A DNA stretch of 37,706 bases, taken from Didymodactylos carnosus. Taxonomy: Eukaryota > Rotifera > Eurotatoria > Philodinida > Philodinidae. The notes beneath the pieces are model-generated. The model was not told the origin of the DNA and ran no database searches. It was given only the letters and a program-made list of their open reading frames with translations. A program made the translations under genes and the position numbers. The stretch's first letter is position 1. Every line of letters begins with the position of its first letter. The DNA is taken from assembly GCA_905250885.1 (NCBI GenBank), contig CAJNOQ010000998.1, positions 1 through 37,706 of the forward strand. Reading direction: 5' to 3'. This document shows positions 1 to 16,068 of this stretch, piece after piece.

Positions 1-1285
1 TTATGCAGTTCAATAAAAGCTTTAAGGTTAACAGAAAATACTTTGCTTGTTGAAAAGGTGTTCTAGAAATTTTTCGAAGTACAAGAATGTTTTTTACTAT
101 TCTCAAGTAAAAAATCGTTTGGAGCAGATAAAATAGAGTACATCTTGACATTCTGGCATAATTTGGATGGATTTTGATTAGATAATAAATTTTTTGGTTT
201 TATTCAAAAATAGGCAAAAGTGGAATATTTCACCTAATATACGTTTTCAGTAGGTTTTTGAAATGTTTTTGAAAAACAAATGTTACCACGAGATTCAGCA
301 TAGTGGACAACCTATGTTTTCATGCATTTCTGACAGCCTAAACCTAATGACAGAGAAGTCCTAAGGCTTCGGGAAAAAGGTTCGTGGCGCCCGAATCAAG
401 CAAAACCAAACGTTTGCTTAGATCTTATTTTGTAGAGGACGCGTCGAACTATCTATCTACGAAAAAAGAACCATAGATTACTATGTCGCTTTCTAGAAAT
501 CCAAGCTTGTTTTTTAAAGATCTTATAGAAAATCGATCTTCGGAATGTTTTCGAAAGACACTTTCGCTTGTGAATATATAGCTTAAACTGTCGTCTTTCG
601 GTTGCTGAAGACTGCAGGTTTCTGTCATTTTTCTATCAAAAGTTATTTAAAAAACAACCGAGGCCACTTTTTTTGGATGGACAATAATTGTGTGTAAGGG
701 AGACTGCTTTTCGAATGAGTTTTCTACAAGACAAGTGAAAGCGTCTTCTACTCCTTTGTGGGATCCCACACGATGAACGTATTCAAATTTTGAATTCGGT
801 AGATAAATCACGTAGTGCTGAGGGCATTGTGTAAAATGGGCATTATATAAAAAAACTTCAACTGCTTTTATCGGTTAAATAATTTTTCATGTTCAGTCCT
901 AGAACGGTTTTGAAGTCAGCTCGGTAAATTAACTAATCGAAGCGCGATGAATCAAAACCGATTAGTTACTTTGCATCAGGAGCTTTCATGTTTTCTGTGA
1001 GCTCTTTGAAATAGTTTCTGTTGTATGTACCACGTGAGAAACAACGAGAAAAAAATGTTTATATTGTTTGGCCTGACTAATAAGTGTGCAAAAAATCGAA
1101 GTGCTCAGTTATAGTAGTATTCATGTGAAAACAAAGGTCGCCCATCTTTTCACAGTAAAAAGTATATCCAGGCACTGTAAGAGAAATAAAATTTATATAT
1201 AATAAACAGCAACATAGATCGCAACAGTTTTATTACAATCTTTATCACTGACGGTTGTATCTAAAGTTTATCTTGATTAACTATA
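1..1285. other. Upstream non-coding stretch
   Basis: No convincing exon is visible on either strand; all frames are interrupted frequently and nothing resembles a known protein. The last hundred bases carry a TATA-like stretch (listed separately) and presumably the 5' untranslated region of the chitin-binding/EGF gene. The first kilobase looks less AT-rich than the intergenic DNA further right and could be an old repeat, but no termini are visible. Confidence 0.5.
1194..1204 (+). promoter_or_regulatory. Candidate TATA box of the chitin-binding/EGF gene
   Basis: TATATATAATA lies about 90 bases before the predicted ATG at 1286, a plausible distance for a core promoter with a short leader. Such strings are common in DNA this AT-rich, so support is positional only. 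Confidence 0.3.
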
Positions 1286-4200
1286 ATGAATCTGGTAAGT
1301 CTTTTAAGAGATTTTACATAGGGGTATGAGCGAGTTAACTACTAATAGCTAACTAAGACAGAAATTAATAAAAGAAAAAAGAAAGTGCAAAACCTTGTGC
1401 GCTGAATGATTCAGTGTTACTAACGCAGACGACGAGTTCCTCGAGGTTATTTTTCCTGAATGAGTTGATAGTTCGTAGAATCTCCTTCATTCTTTACGCT
1501 GAAGACAAAAATACTTATTTTTTGTTTCAGTTAGTCTTTCAATCATTTATACTGCTGCTTGTAACCAGTTATTGTCATACAAGTAAGATAATTTTATCGC
1601 ACCATATGTATCTGAATTTTACAGTGTTTTACGCCTTTACTTATAGATAATTATGCTAGAAATTACAGAACGAATTCAAGAGAAAATCTTGCTTATGACA
1701 CATATGGCGGCAGTAACGATGCTCGAAGCCTATCATCAATGGCAACTGGATCAGGATACAATAATGTGAAGTAATTATCAAAGTTTGAGGATTAAATAGT
1801 ACATATTCAATTTGTGATTGTTTTTCTTTTGTTGTAATTTTCAGTATATTTGATAATCCACAAATAACATATAATGAAGATTTGCAAAAAAACACATATG
1901 CATTCAATGACCAAAGTCAAATAATGAACAATGTTCATACAAGTCAACAGGAAACCGTTCACCGACGTAAGCATGAAAAACAAGAAATATTTGTCAATGA
2001 AATGATTCTAATATTCATGTATTTTTTAGTTCCGTCACCATGTACTGAGGTAATAACATTCGAGAAAAAACTACCACATCCCTCAGATAAAAGAAAATAT
2101 ATTGTCTGTTCCGATAACTTTCATTATGAAATGATCTCATGTCCGGAATTATCGGAATTCAATGAACAAACTGGTGAATGTGAAGAAAAAAGAAAGACTG
2201 ATGAGGATGATATATGTAAACAACCAGATTTATGTGCTAATGGAGGTCAATGTTATTCGACATCCCCAACAGAATACAAATGTACATGTACAGAGATGTT
2301 TACTGGTGATAGATGTGAAACCCCCGTAAGCAGTTGTGCAACTGAACCATGTGGAGAAGGCGCTAAATGTGCTGCATTAAAAACAGATGATTATGAGCAA
2401 GATTATGTGTGTATTTGTAACAATAAAAAAACATATGGTTTGAGTTGTCGTGAAAGTAAGTTTATTGATTTCTCACATAAAACGATAATATTCGAACGAT
2501 ATATATTGTTTTCGATTGTTAGCTGTTTCAAATCCATGTTCAAATTCGAAACTTCAGCAATATTATCCGTATGCCTTTAGTTCAAGAGCATATGTCCAAT
2601 GCAACGGTGACCTAATCTATTTTAAACCATGTGGCACTGGTTTATTCTGGAATCAAGAGCAAAAAATATGTGATCGTGTAGAAACAAGCCCAACCAAATC
2701 TTTCTCGATCGATCAATCATCTAAAATTGATACTCAACAAGATCAAAGTCAGCAGCAAAAAGAAGCAGTGAAGCCACAAGAATTATTGATAAGTCCTATT
2801 CAACAACAAAAACCATCAAGTGTCAACGTTGAAACTGTTCAGCCACCTACTGATACACTAATTGTATCAAATATAAACGCTCAAAAACCAATCACGAACT
2901 CAAATAACGTGTACCAATCATATTCAGAGACTATGACACCGTCAATACGCCAAAAATATATGCTGCAAAAACAAGAAAAAAAGAATGCATATTTAGCTCG
3001 CCAACAATTAGACCAAACATACAATTCAAGACAAACGCAAAATGATCAACAACGCTCGCCAATGTATCAGCAAAATTTAAACCAGCTTCCCTCAGAATCA
3101 TCAGTGTCATTCGAAGATCGACCTTTATACTCAAATTTAAATCCACAATCGACTAATTTTGCTCTTCCTCAGCAACAATCAAAATCTTACAGTAAACTAT
3201 CCAATGACTATTTAAACAATGATCTTGCTTCAACACGAATGCGAGACAATAACGCACAGGTAAACAGTTATTTCCTAATATTTTGTGAAAAAAACTCGGT
3301 GTTTGCAGAAGTTACAAAATATTATCCGATAAATGTATATCAGTTTGCTGATATTCTTTAGAGATTGTTGAGCAGAAACACCACAAAAAAGACGAGAAAA
3401 CTTCTGTTTTAATCTATTTCTCTTTTAGCAACGACAAGTGACTGATTATGGGAATATTCAACAAGGGCAATTTGCTAGTAATGTATTGCAAACCAATTCG
3501 CTTCGACCAAATACTCAAAATGATCTTGTATCATCATCATCACAACAACAAATAAATACTAATGGACAAATACTGAATGATGTGTCGAACAAAGCCATTG
3601 ATTCAAGATTAATGCAAGATAATAATATAAAGGTAAAAAACGCTAAATAATTTTGAGTTAAGGCAATAGGGATTAATTTATAAATTATTGAGTATAAAAC
3701 TGCCACGAAGAACATGATAGATTTAAGCAAAAATCATAATTTTATTCGAGCTTTCGATAAGAATCTCCCTCATATTCCTGATGATGATAAGAGATTCTTA
3801 TCGAAAGCTCGAATAAAATTATGATTTTTGCTTAAATCTATCATGTTCTTCGTGGCAGTTTTATACTCAATAATTTATAAAGTAAAAAACGCTCCTTTTG
3901 CTTATCGAGATAGAAAAGTCGAAAAAAGTTTTTATTTTTTTCAAGCGTTATATATCATTCTATTAAAGCAATTTGTATTAGTTAACATACACCTTTTCTT
4001 TTTCAAAGCTTCATCTGTAAATATTTCTATTGGTTTCAGCAAGGACAAATGAGCAGTACCTACGATGTTGATCAACAACGCCAATTATCAAATGATTTAC
4101 CACAAACTAGTTCAACTCTTAATCAGTATTCATCTCAACCATTATCTAATGGTCAACAAAAACAATCTGGAGATGCTTCACAACGCTTCATTTCACCAAA

Positions 4201-4984
4201 TCAACGTACACAAACGTTTAGTGGTATAACCACGAATTTAAATCAACAAGTACCGTCATTTGCTGATTCAGCTTCTCAACAATTTAATAATCAACAGCAA
4301 CAGTTTTCGAATCTAGGACAAAAACCAGAAACTCAAACTTTAATTGAAGCCTCGAATAAACAACAACCATTTAGTTCTGGCTCATTGAGCACTAATAAAC
4401 AAAACAATATGAGATCAACGCAAACGTTCGATTCATTTAGTCAACAACAACCTCTGACGATAGACTCGAATAGACTATTAGCAGCACAAAATGCTCAAAA
4501 CGGCATTGAATCATCCAGTTCTCAACAATTTAATAATCAACAGCAGCAGTCTTGGAGTCAAATGCAGCAAGCACAGAAAATGTCGGCATTAAGCGATAAA
4601 ACAAATGTTCAACCACGAGCACCAATCACTTATGGTTCATATAGTATTATTCGACAAAAGGTTCGAAATGATATTGTACCATCAGCACGACAACAATGGT
4701 CTAATCAAGTGCAACAGGCAAAACCACAAATAACGGTATTAAACGATAACACAAATTCATTTTCCGTTCAACAACAGCGACCACTCAATTCTGCTAGATT
4801 CATCATAAGACAAAATTCTGAAAACGATGTTGTACCAGCTTCAACAAATTCATTAAACTACCAAATAAAGTTATTGCAAAGCAATAAGGATAAGCAACAA
4901 CAACAAAATGAAATACAAACAGATTCAGTTGGTGATAGTGAAAATCACCAATTTTGGTTAAGTTCAAACCTACAATCACAATAG
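1286..4984 (+). CDS. Secreted chitin-binding/EGF protein with long Gln-rich tail (8 exons, 872 aa)
   Basis: Exons by GT-AG and phase: 1286-1294, 1531-1582, 1647-1770, 1845-1966, 2030-2455, 2523-3259, 3429-3632, 4040-4984; they sum to 873 codons including the TAG stop. The first two exons encode a signal peptide (MNLLVFQSFILLLVTS), so the product is probably secreted. A chitin-binding type 2 (peritrophin/CBM14)-like domain lies at about residues 104-155 (PHPSDKRKYIVC, FNEQTGEC). Two six-cysteine EGF modules follow at about 164-243, the first with CANGGQC and CTC, then a second CBM14-like domain at about 246-295 (CGTGLFWN). The remaining 570 or so residues are Gln/Asn/Ser-rich without cysteine. 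Both CBM14-like domains show four cysteines instead of the usual six. An extracellular-matrix, cuticle or mucus role is inferred. The 9-base first coding exon is the least certain part. Confidence 0.8.
3633..3644 (+). repeat. 12-bp direct repeat, left copy (starts at the splice donor)
   Basis: GTAAAAAACGCT begins exactly at the donor GT of the last intron and recurs at 3882-3893, directly after the intronic inverted repeat. The pair could be a target-site duplication or the scar of a local rearrangement. Confidence 0.7.
3677..3881. repeat. Perfect 91-bp inverted repeat with 23-bp spacer, inside an intron
   Basis: Positions 3677-3767 and 3791-3881 are exact reverse complements over all 91 bases by my base-by-base comparison, separated by 3768-3790. 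The transcript of the host gene would fold here into a long fully paired hairpin. Both arms read the same short peptide on opposite strands, which is a consequence of the palindrome and not a gene. Perfect identity of the arms implies recent origin or active homogenisation. Confidence 0.95.
3882..3893 (+). repeat. 12-bp direct repeat, right copy
   Basis: Second GTAAAAAACGCT, abutting the right arm of the hairpin. It also recreates a donor-like AAA|GTAAAAA sequence inside the intron. Confidence 0.7.
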
Positions 4985-6152
4985 TAACTCATGAACAGCT
5001 ACGTACAAAGTATTTCGTTTTGTTAAATCGAATCTCTTATCGTTTTGTTTGATTTTTGTTTTATATCCTTTCCTTAACGTTTTTTAAACCGGTGATTGTT
5101 TTATTCTTATACCATTTCAAATTGCTTTTGAAATATTAAACTTAATATAAAAAGATTTGTACTACTTGCTAAAAGGAGATATGTATTAAAATGTTTGGTA
5201 ATTGGGAGGAATAGCAGATTTATTGATTTTTTTGACTGTCCAAAAAGTAAGCTGGGGACATAGTCAGTAAATTCTTCCTCAATGTTGCATCTTCTTTTCC
5301 TAATTAATTGTCATTGATTTACAGAAGGTTTATCGATTAGCGTTTTAAAAAAATGTGGTGATTTAACAATTAAGGGAATCACTTAAAAAAAATTGAGAGT
5401 TGAAACGAATCAAAGGCTGACTTTTAAGGACATTTCAGAAAACGCAACTGTCTCTTAATGTCCATAACTGACCAGTAAAACATTATTTCTAATGAATCTC
5501 AAAAATTATACTTGAAGACGCACGGTACTGCACGGAAGAAACGAGTTTGCTTTGTGGTAGGGTAAACTAAAATTTGATAGACGAAGCTGTCGTACTATAC
5601 ACTTTATTACTATAAGAATTGTGTATTCTACTAACAAGAGTATGTCTAATGCCACTACTTTTTTAGCACAAAAATTCACAGAGCAATTCTCGTAAATATA
5701 ACTGAAATGCAAACGATATATAGAAGTTCTATTGCTATAACATCGCACTATCACATCAATCATGAATTTTTAATAAGTTTTTTCCTTCAAGATCTTTCAA
5801 AAATGCTTATTAAAATATTCAATAAATATTGAGCAAATTCGTCATGGAATTAAGAAAATCGCATGCAAACATCCTAAAAGATAAGTTGGTAAGAAAAATG
5901 ATTAACCGAGTGTAGATAGAATCGGTTTAGAGCAAAAAAATTCGACTATCTTCTACAATTAACAAAATTTCAACTTTTATTTGTTAGAGTAGCAAACATT
6001 TGACATTAGAAACAGTAAGAACTTGTACGTGGGGTGGGTCAGCTCATCGGAAGTCATCAACGTTTCAAAGATAAAAATGATCAGAAATTATTTCAGCCGT
6101 ATTGTGCCTATAGTTTTCCATCGCTAAGTAATCTTGATTATTCACTTTTCAG
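4985..6152. other. Intergenic stretch after the chitin-binding/EGF gene
   Basis: This holds the 3' untranslated region of the upstream gene and then AT-rich DNA with only short random frames. ATTAAA at 5135-5140 is a candidate polyadenylation signal about 150 bases after the stop. No further gene is visible. Confidence 0.5.
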
Positions 6153-6682
6153 GGTATTGCTAAAAGACGCGAACACCTACGAACAGCCACAAACACCCCC
6201 AAATTAAAATCTGAGTTAGCCAATCGATAGAGCTCGTCGAGCTGGGTATAGCAACGCCTAACGAACACTCAAAAACGTTTTTATAGTTTCGCTTTTTAAG
6301 CATACATTTTGAATGAACACCCACGAACACAAAGAACAAGGGGTAAAAATACCCAAAAAAGTGCGCCAAATTCATCTTCAGGTTATTCTGGGCTGAGGGT
6401 GTAGTGTGGTGTGGGGGTGAGGTACTGGTAGGCTCACCACATCTCAGAATAACCTGGAGATGAATTTGGTACACTTTTTTGGGTGTTCTTACCCTTTCTT
6501 CTTTGTGTTCGTGGGTGTTCATTCAAAATGTATGCTTAAAAAGCGAAACTATAAAAACTTTTTTGGGTGTTCGTTTGACGTTGCTATACCCAGCTCGACG
6601 AGCTCTATCGATTGGCTAACTCAGATTTTAATTTGGGGGTGTTCGTGGCTGTTCGTAGGTGTTCGCGTCTTTTAGCAATACC
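6153..6682. mobile_element. 530-bp foldback (long inverted-repeat) element
   Basis: The left arm (about 6153-6397) and right arm (about 6443-6682) are inverted copies with roughly a dozen mismatches and a small indel, separated by a loop at about 6398-6442. The arms end in GGTATTGCTAAAAGACGCGA and contain repeated short units of the form GGTGTTCGT. There is no transposase, and open frames over it are artefacts of the palindrome. No clear target-site duplication is visible at the ends. It best fits a non-autonomous foldback element or long-TIR MITE. Confidence 0.8.
6398..6442 (+). other. G-rich loop of the foldback element
   Basis: The spacer between the arms is strongly G/T-biased (GGTGTAGTGTGGTGTGGGGG and onward) in otherwise AT-rich DNA. 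It resembles TGTGGG-type repeats, but is too short and irregular to call telomeric. Confidence 0.45.
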
Positions 6683-7291
6683 TCATTTTTCATCATATAT
6701 AATCTTTTATTGAACGTTTTTCATATTTTTGGAAGTCAACGTAAATGAATATTAAAAAAAGAGCAACAGCAGAGATATACCGGCTATGTTATATAGACAA
6801 AAGTTAAGAAATGAAAATAGATATATAATACAAAAAGAAAAACAAATCTACAAAACATTTGTCAACAGACAATAGATAAAATACAAGGAAATCAACAATC
6901 AATTACAAGCGAGCATATTGCTAAATGTAGCAGCAATAAAAATACAGAAACGGCAATATAGATTTGGCAACACAATATATTAAAACATTTCTCTTAATTA
7001 TTGACAACATTATCAAATGGAAACTTACTTTGATCACTGTGACAAAGAATTAAACTGAAACAGAAAGAGAAGATAAATTATGATGCCACAAACACACTCG
7101 TTCACTATTGGAGTTGGAATATAACATCGTGAATATTTGAATACATTTCGATGCCTTTTAAATAAACTTGATTTAAAAATAAAATACCTAGCGAAGTCTT
7201 AGCATTCTCAATTGTTGAGATTTTAACAGTGAAAAGAGATATCCGAGAGATTGTTCTTAGTTTAAGAATAATTTCTTCTATGCTTCGACAC
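6683..7291. other. Intergenic / likely 3' untranslated region of the MLK gene
   Basis: No coding potential is visible. On the minus strand an AATAAA lies at 6706-6711, about 580 bases beyond the MLK stop, so part of this interval may be its 3' untranslated region. Confidence 0.4.
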
Positions 7292-13142
<5,851 letters not shown>

Positions 13143-14489
13143 AATGATAGTGTTTGTTAAACACATACACGATATGTACAACATAAGTTATGCTTTATTT
13201 CAATCATTAGGCAAGGATTTTGTGACAAATCATAATCGGAAAACAACAGATCGTTTAATATTCAGTGAATATCATTATCTGGAAAAAAAGACTCAAACAT
13301 GTAGGGCCTGTGTATCGACGTTGGTTAACAGAGTGACTAAATTTTGGCCAGTTAACTATGATTATGGACCAATATATATGCAACGTGGACGATTTATACG
13401 ACACTACAAGTCGATTTCAGTGTTTTTAATCATTAGTTTTTTTTTTGGAAAACCCATTTTGCCTCAAGCGAGAGCAAAATGAGTTTCCACTTTAAATAAT
13501 GAATTTCCATTCTGTTTTCCACGCTGAGAAAAGTATATCCACTTTGTCTTTTTTTCATATTTTCTACCTCAGAAAAGCAATCCATCGATAACTGTTTGTT
13601 GAACAAATGTGAGCGAGAGAACTAGTATAATTTCTCTTTAATCCTCTAATTTTTATCACGATCCGACACCGCTAGTGTCTGATGATTAACATCAGCAGGA
13701 TATTAGAAAGAAAAAAAGCTGTTCTAGCCGCTATTAGACAAAAATTTTAACTGTTCCCATTTTGTCCATTTTACGTTTCGTATCAAAGTGGAAAAACCGA
13801 CGCTAATAGCAAAGTGGAAAGTTCCACTCTGGAAAAAATTTCTATTAAAAACACTGAAAGATGATTACGTTCACGAATATGGAGAAATTATTTTTGCCTG
13901 CGCAAAGGAGACTTTAGTCGAAAAAATGAAACAAGGCAATAGGCAATATTTCACGAGAATGAGCTCCTGTATAGTCTTAGCGAATTTTCACCAAATTAAA
14001 CCGCTCACTAGAGATAATATGTTGTGACCACTTTCGGGAGGAGAAAGGCTTCTTGTGGTTCATTTTACTCTGTTTTCTACACCCGCACATCTTTATTAAT
14101 ATTTTGTCTGCTGTTAATATGATACACACGAACTAGAAAAATTTTCAACTCGATAATTTGATTTTAAAATAAGCCAATCAGAGAGTTTTATTCACCATTC
14201 CGAATAAACTGAGCCTCCAACGAGAACATCATTGATTCTGATTGTCACATTTAATCATAGACAATCAAAAGACAGCTGTCTGACCGATGACAAAAATGTT
14301 TCTGATGCATTTTGAAAAATTAGAATTCTTAGAGAATCTGAGTGTTCGAAAAACGTTTTTTCTAAAGCGTTGGGATTAAATTGAAATGGTTGTAGCGATT
14401 GTACCACTGACCAGAATGATTAAACGGTGAAAATCTCTGATTCTGTTCAGCCAAGTTAAACAATTTACAATTTATTTTACTTCTTGGCC
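13143..14489. other. Intergenic / MLK upstream region
   Basis: This contains the MLK promoter and leader. Short frames exist (for example 13788-14027, plus) but none resembles a known protein or has a splice context. Two adjacent small hairpins lie at 13665-13679 (GACAC/GTGTC) and 13679-13695 (CTGATG/CATCAG). The word TTTCCAC/GTGGAAA recurs around 13490-13830 on both strands, suggesting a decayed repeat. Confidence 0.4.
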
Positions 14490-14614
14490 ACAATATTAAT
14501 GACACTCGCAACCACCAAGAAGCATCGCTCAGTTGCACTCAGATTTGTCAATTCACCGACCGATGCTTCTGGATGCAGGTAAATGTTTTTCTCGGTGCAA
14601 CTAGGTAATATTGT
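14490..14614. repeat. Imperfect nested inverted repeat
   Basis: Outer arms ACAATATTA (14490-14498) and TAATATTGT (14606-14614) enclose a second inverted pair AGAAGCATCG (14519-14528) / CGATGCTTCT (14563-14572). The nesting suggests a decayed miniature element about 125 bp long. No target-site duplication was recognised. Confidence 0.4.
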
Positions 14615-15768
14615 CAATATAGCAACATTTGCAAAGAGCAAAACCGTATGGTTTAGCTAAATCAATTTTTTTACTCATTTACCTAAATGCTTTTGCTGGA
14701 CTATTGGACTATGCTCCAACAAAAGCATCTAGATTTTTTTACGCTAAGCAACTCGTGTTTGACCACAAAAAGTTAAGTTTCTGTATGTTAAAACGGATAG
14801 TTTAGAGAAATGTGTCAAAAATCAGTATTTTGTAGTCACCTATACTGTTATAACTTTTGTGATGTCGTGCACATTTTGTATGGATTAAACTAGAAGAACA
14901 GTTACGATACCGTTCATCTATGATTCACTCGACCCATTGATCGAAAAAGTTCAGTAGTTTCTATAAGATCCACAACATGTCGCTTATCCACTTTCATAGG
15001 CAGATAAATTATCTTTGCGACTACTGCTCTGCTTTTCCCTCTCACTGGTGATAGCAGTATCCTTCATTGGTTGTAATTATTATTTTGAATTTTCAGGAAC
15101 AAATTAATTCAGCTAACCATTAATGTTCATCTATAAAAAAACATTCCATGCTATGTCTCCGGTTCGATTCAAACTTTTTTAGATTAAAGTTCATCATATG
15201 ATAAACCCTTTTACCGCTGTCCTAGAAACCAATAACCTATATTCAGGGACGCTGCAAACCACAAGAAACAGGGAGGGGTTCGCCGATTTCGGAGTAAATC
15301 GAAAAATTCTATAAATGAGAGTAAATATCTGATTTGTCTAAGTTTTGACATACAAAAGGCTCTGAGGCATAAAACTTCTTTAAATTTAAGAGTAAAACGT
15401 ACTGGTTCATTGTCATAACCTAGGCAGTTGATTGACAACCTGAGCCACAAATTTTAACTGTGGAAGTAAACTGAACAGACAAAAGTATTTTGATACGAAG
15501 AGTCAATCGCTTATACTGTGGAATTTGGGTTGGTGAAAGAGAATAAGAAGAATGCAACCAACGCTTTCAAAATGCGAGTCATAGCAGATTTTCTTGTAAA
15601 CACAAAAAGAAAATATGTTCGCGTCTGCTCTTAAATCGAGAGTATTAATCATGAGTATCAACGAATCATTATGCAGCACCAAAAAGGTTTTTCACTTCAT
15701 TTTTAGATGCTGTGATCTTTATCAGCATACATGCCACATGATGCTGATTGTTTATCTCAATTGCAGAT

Positions 15769-15996
15769 AAAAAACTTTACGAATTTGTGAGTAAAAGATT
15801 TCAAAAAGCAGGGAGGTGGATTCTCCTCTCTACTCCTGCGTCCCTGCCTATATTTCGTTCTCTTTATCACTGTATGTCATCTCAAGCTAACGAACTTCTT
15901 AAGCACAACATCCACAGACCATCTCTCGCTCATTTAAATTATCATCACGATTCTGCTTGTACACTCCCTCCAAATTTTACTTTTGGCTACAACTAG
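15769..15996 (+). other. Orphan open frame, possible terminal exon or decayed repeat
   Basis: An open frame of about 75 codons follows an acceptor-like sequence (TTTATCTCAATTGCAG) and ends with TAG at 15994-15996. The peptide (GRWILLSTPASLPIF, HRPSLAHLNYHH) is not recognised. Its composition is less low-complexity than random AT-rich frames, and an A-rich tract follows closely. It may be the last exon of an unseen gene or the 3' end of a retroelement. Confidence is low. Confidence 0.2.
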
Positions 15997-15999
15997 GAC

Positions 16000-16068
16000 T
16001 TGTATATTTCTTTTTTCTAAAATAAAATATAAAATAAAATAAAAATTGTATATTTCTTTTTTCTAAAA
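16000..16068 (+). repeat. 23-bp direct repeat flanking an A-rich tract
   Basis: The 23 bases at 16000-16022 recur exactly at 16046-16068 (core TTGTATATTTCTTTTTTCT), separated by a short run of TAAAA units. The arrangement could be a small tandem duplication or a target-site duplication around a degenerate poly-A insertion. Confidence 0.7.

Noticed and set aside
3515-4052. Small ORFs starting MLKSIMFFVAVLYS on both strands
   Set aside because: They arise because the 91-bp palindrome encodes the same string on each strand, and they lie within an intron.
6160-6675. Two open frames sharing the peptide HSKCMLKKRNYKN on opposite strands as possible genes
   Set aside because: They are the same inverted-repeat sequence read from each arm, with no start context, homologue or splice structure.
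13665-13695. Two adjacent hairpins as a terminator or histone-type 3' element
   Set aside because: Stems are only 5-6 bp, the context is not a transcript end, and bacterial-type terminators do not apply here.
13788-14027. 79-codon plus-strand ORF (KWKVPLWKKFLLKTLKDDY)
   Set aside because: No homologue recognised, no signal or splice context, and it lies among repeated GTGGAAA words.
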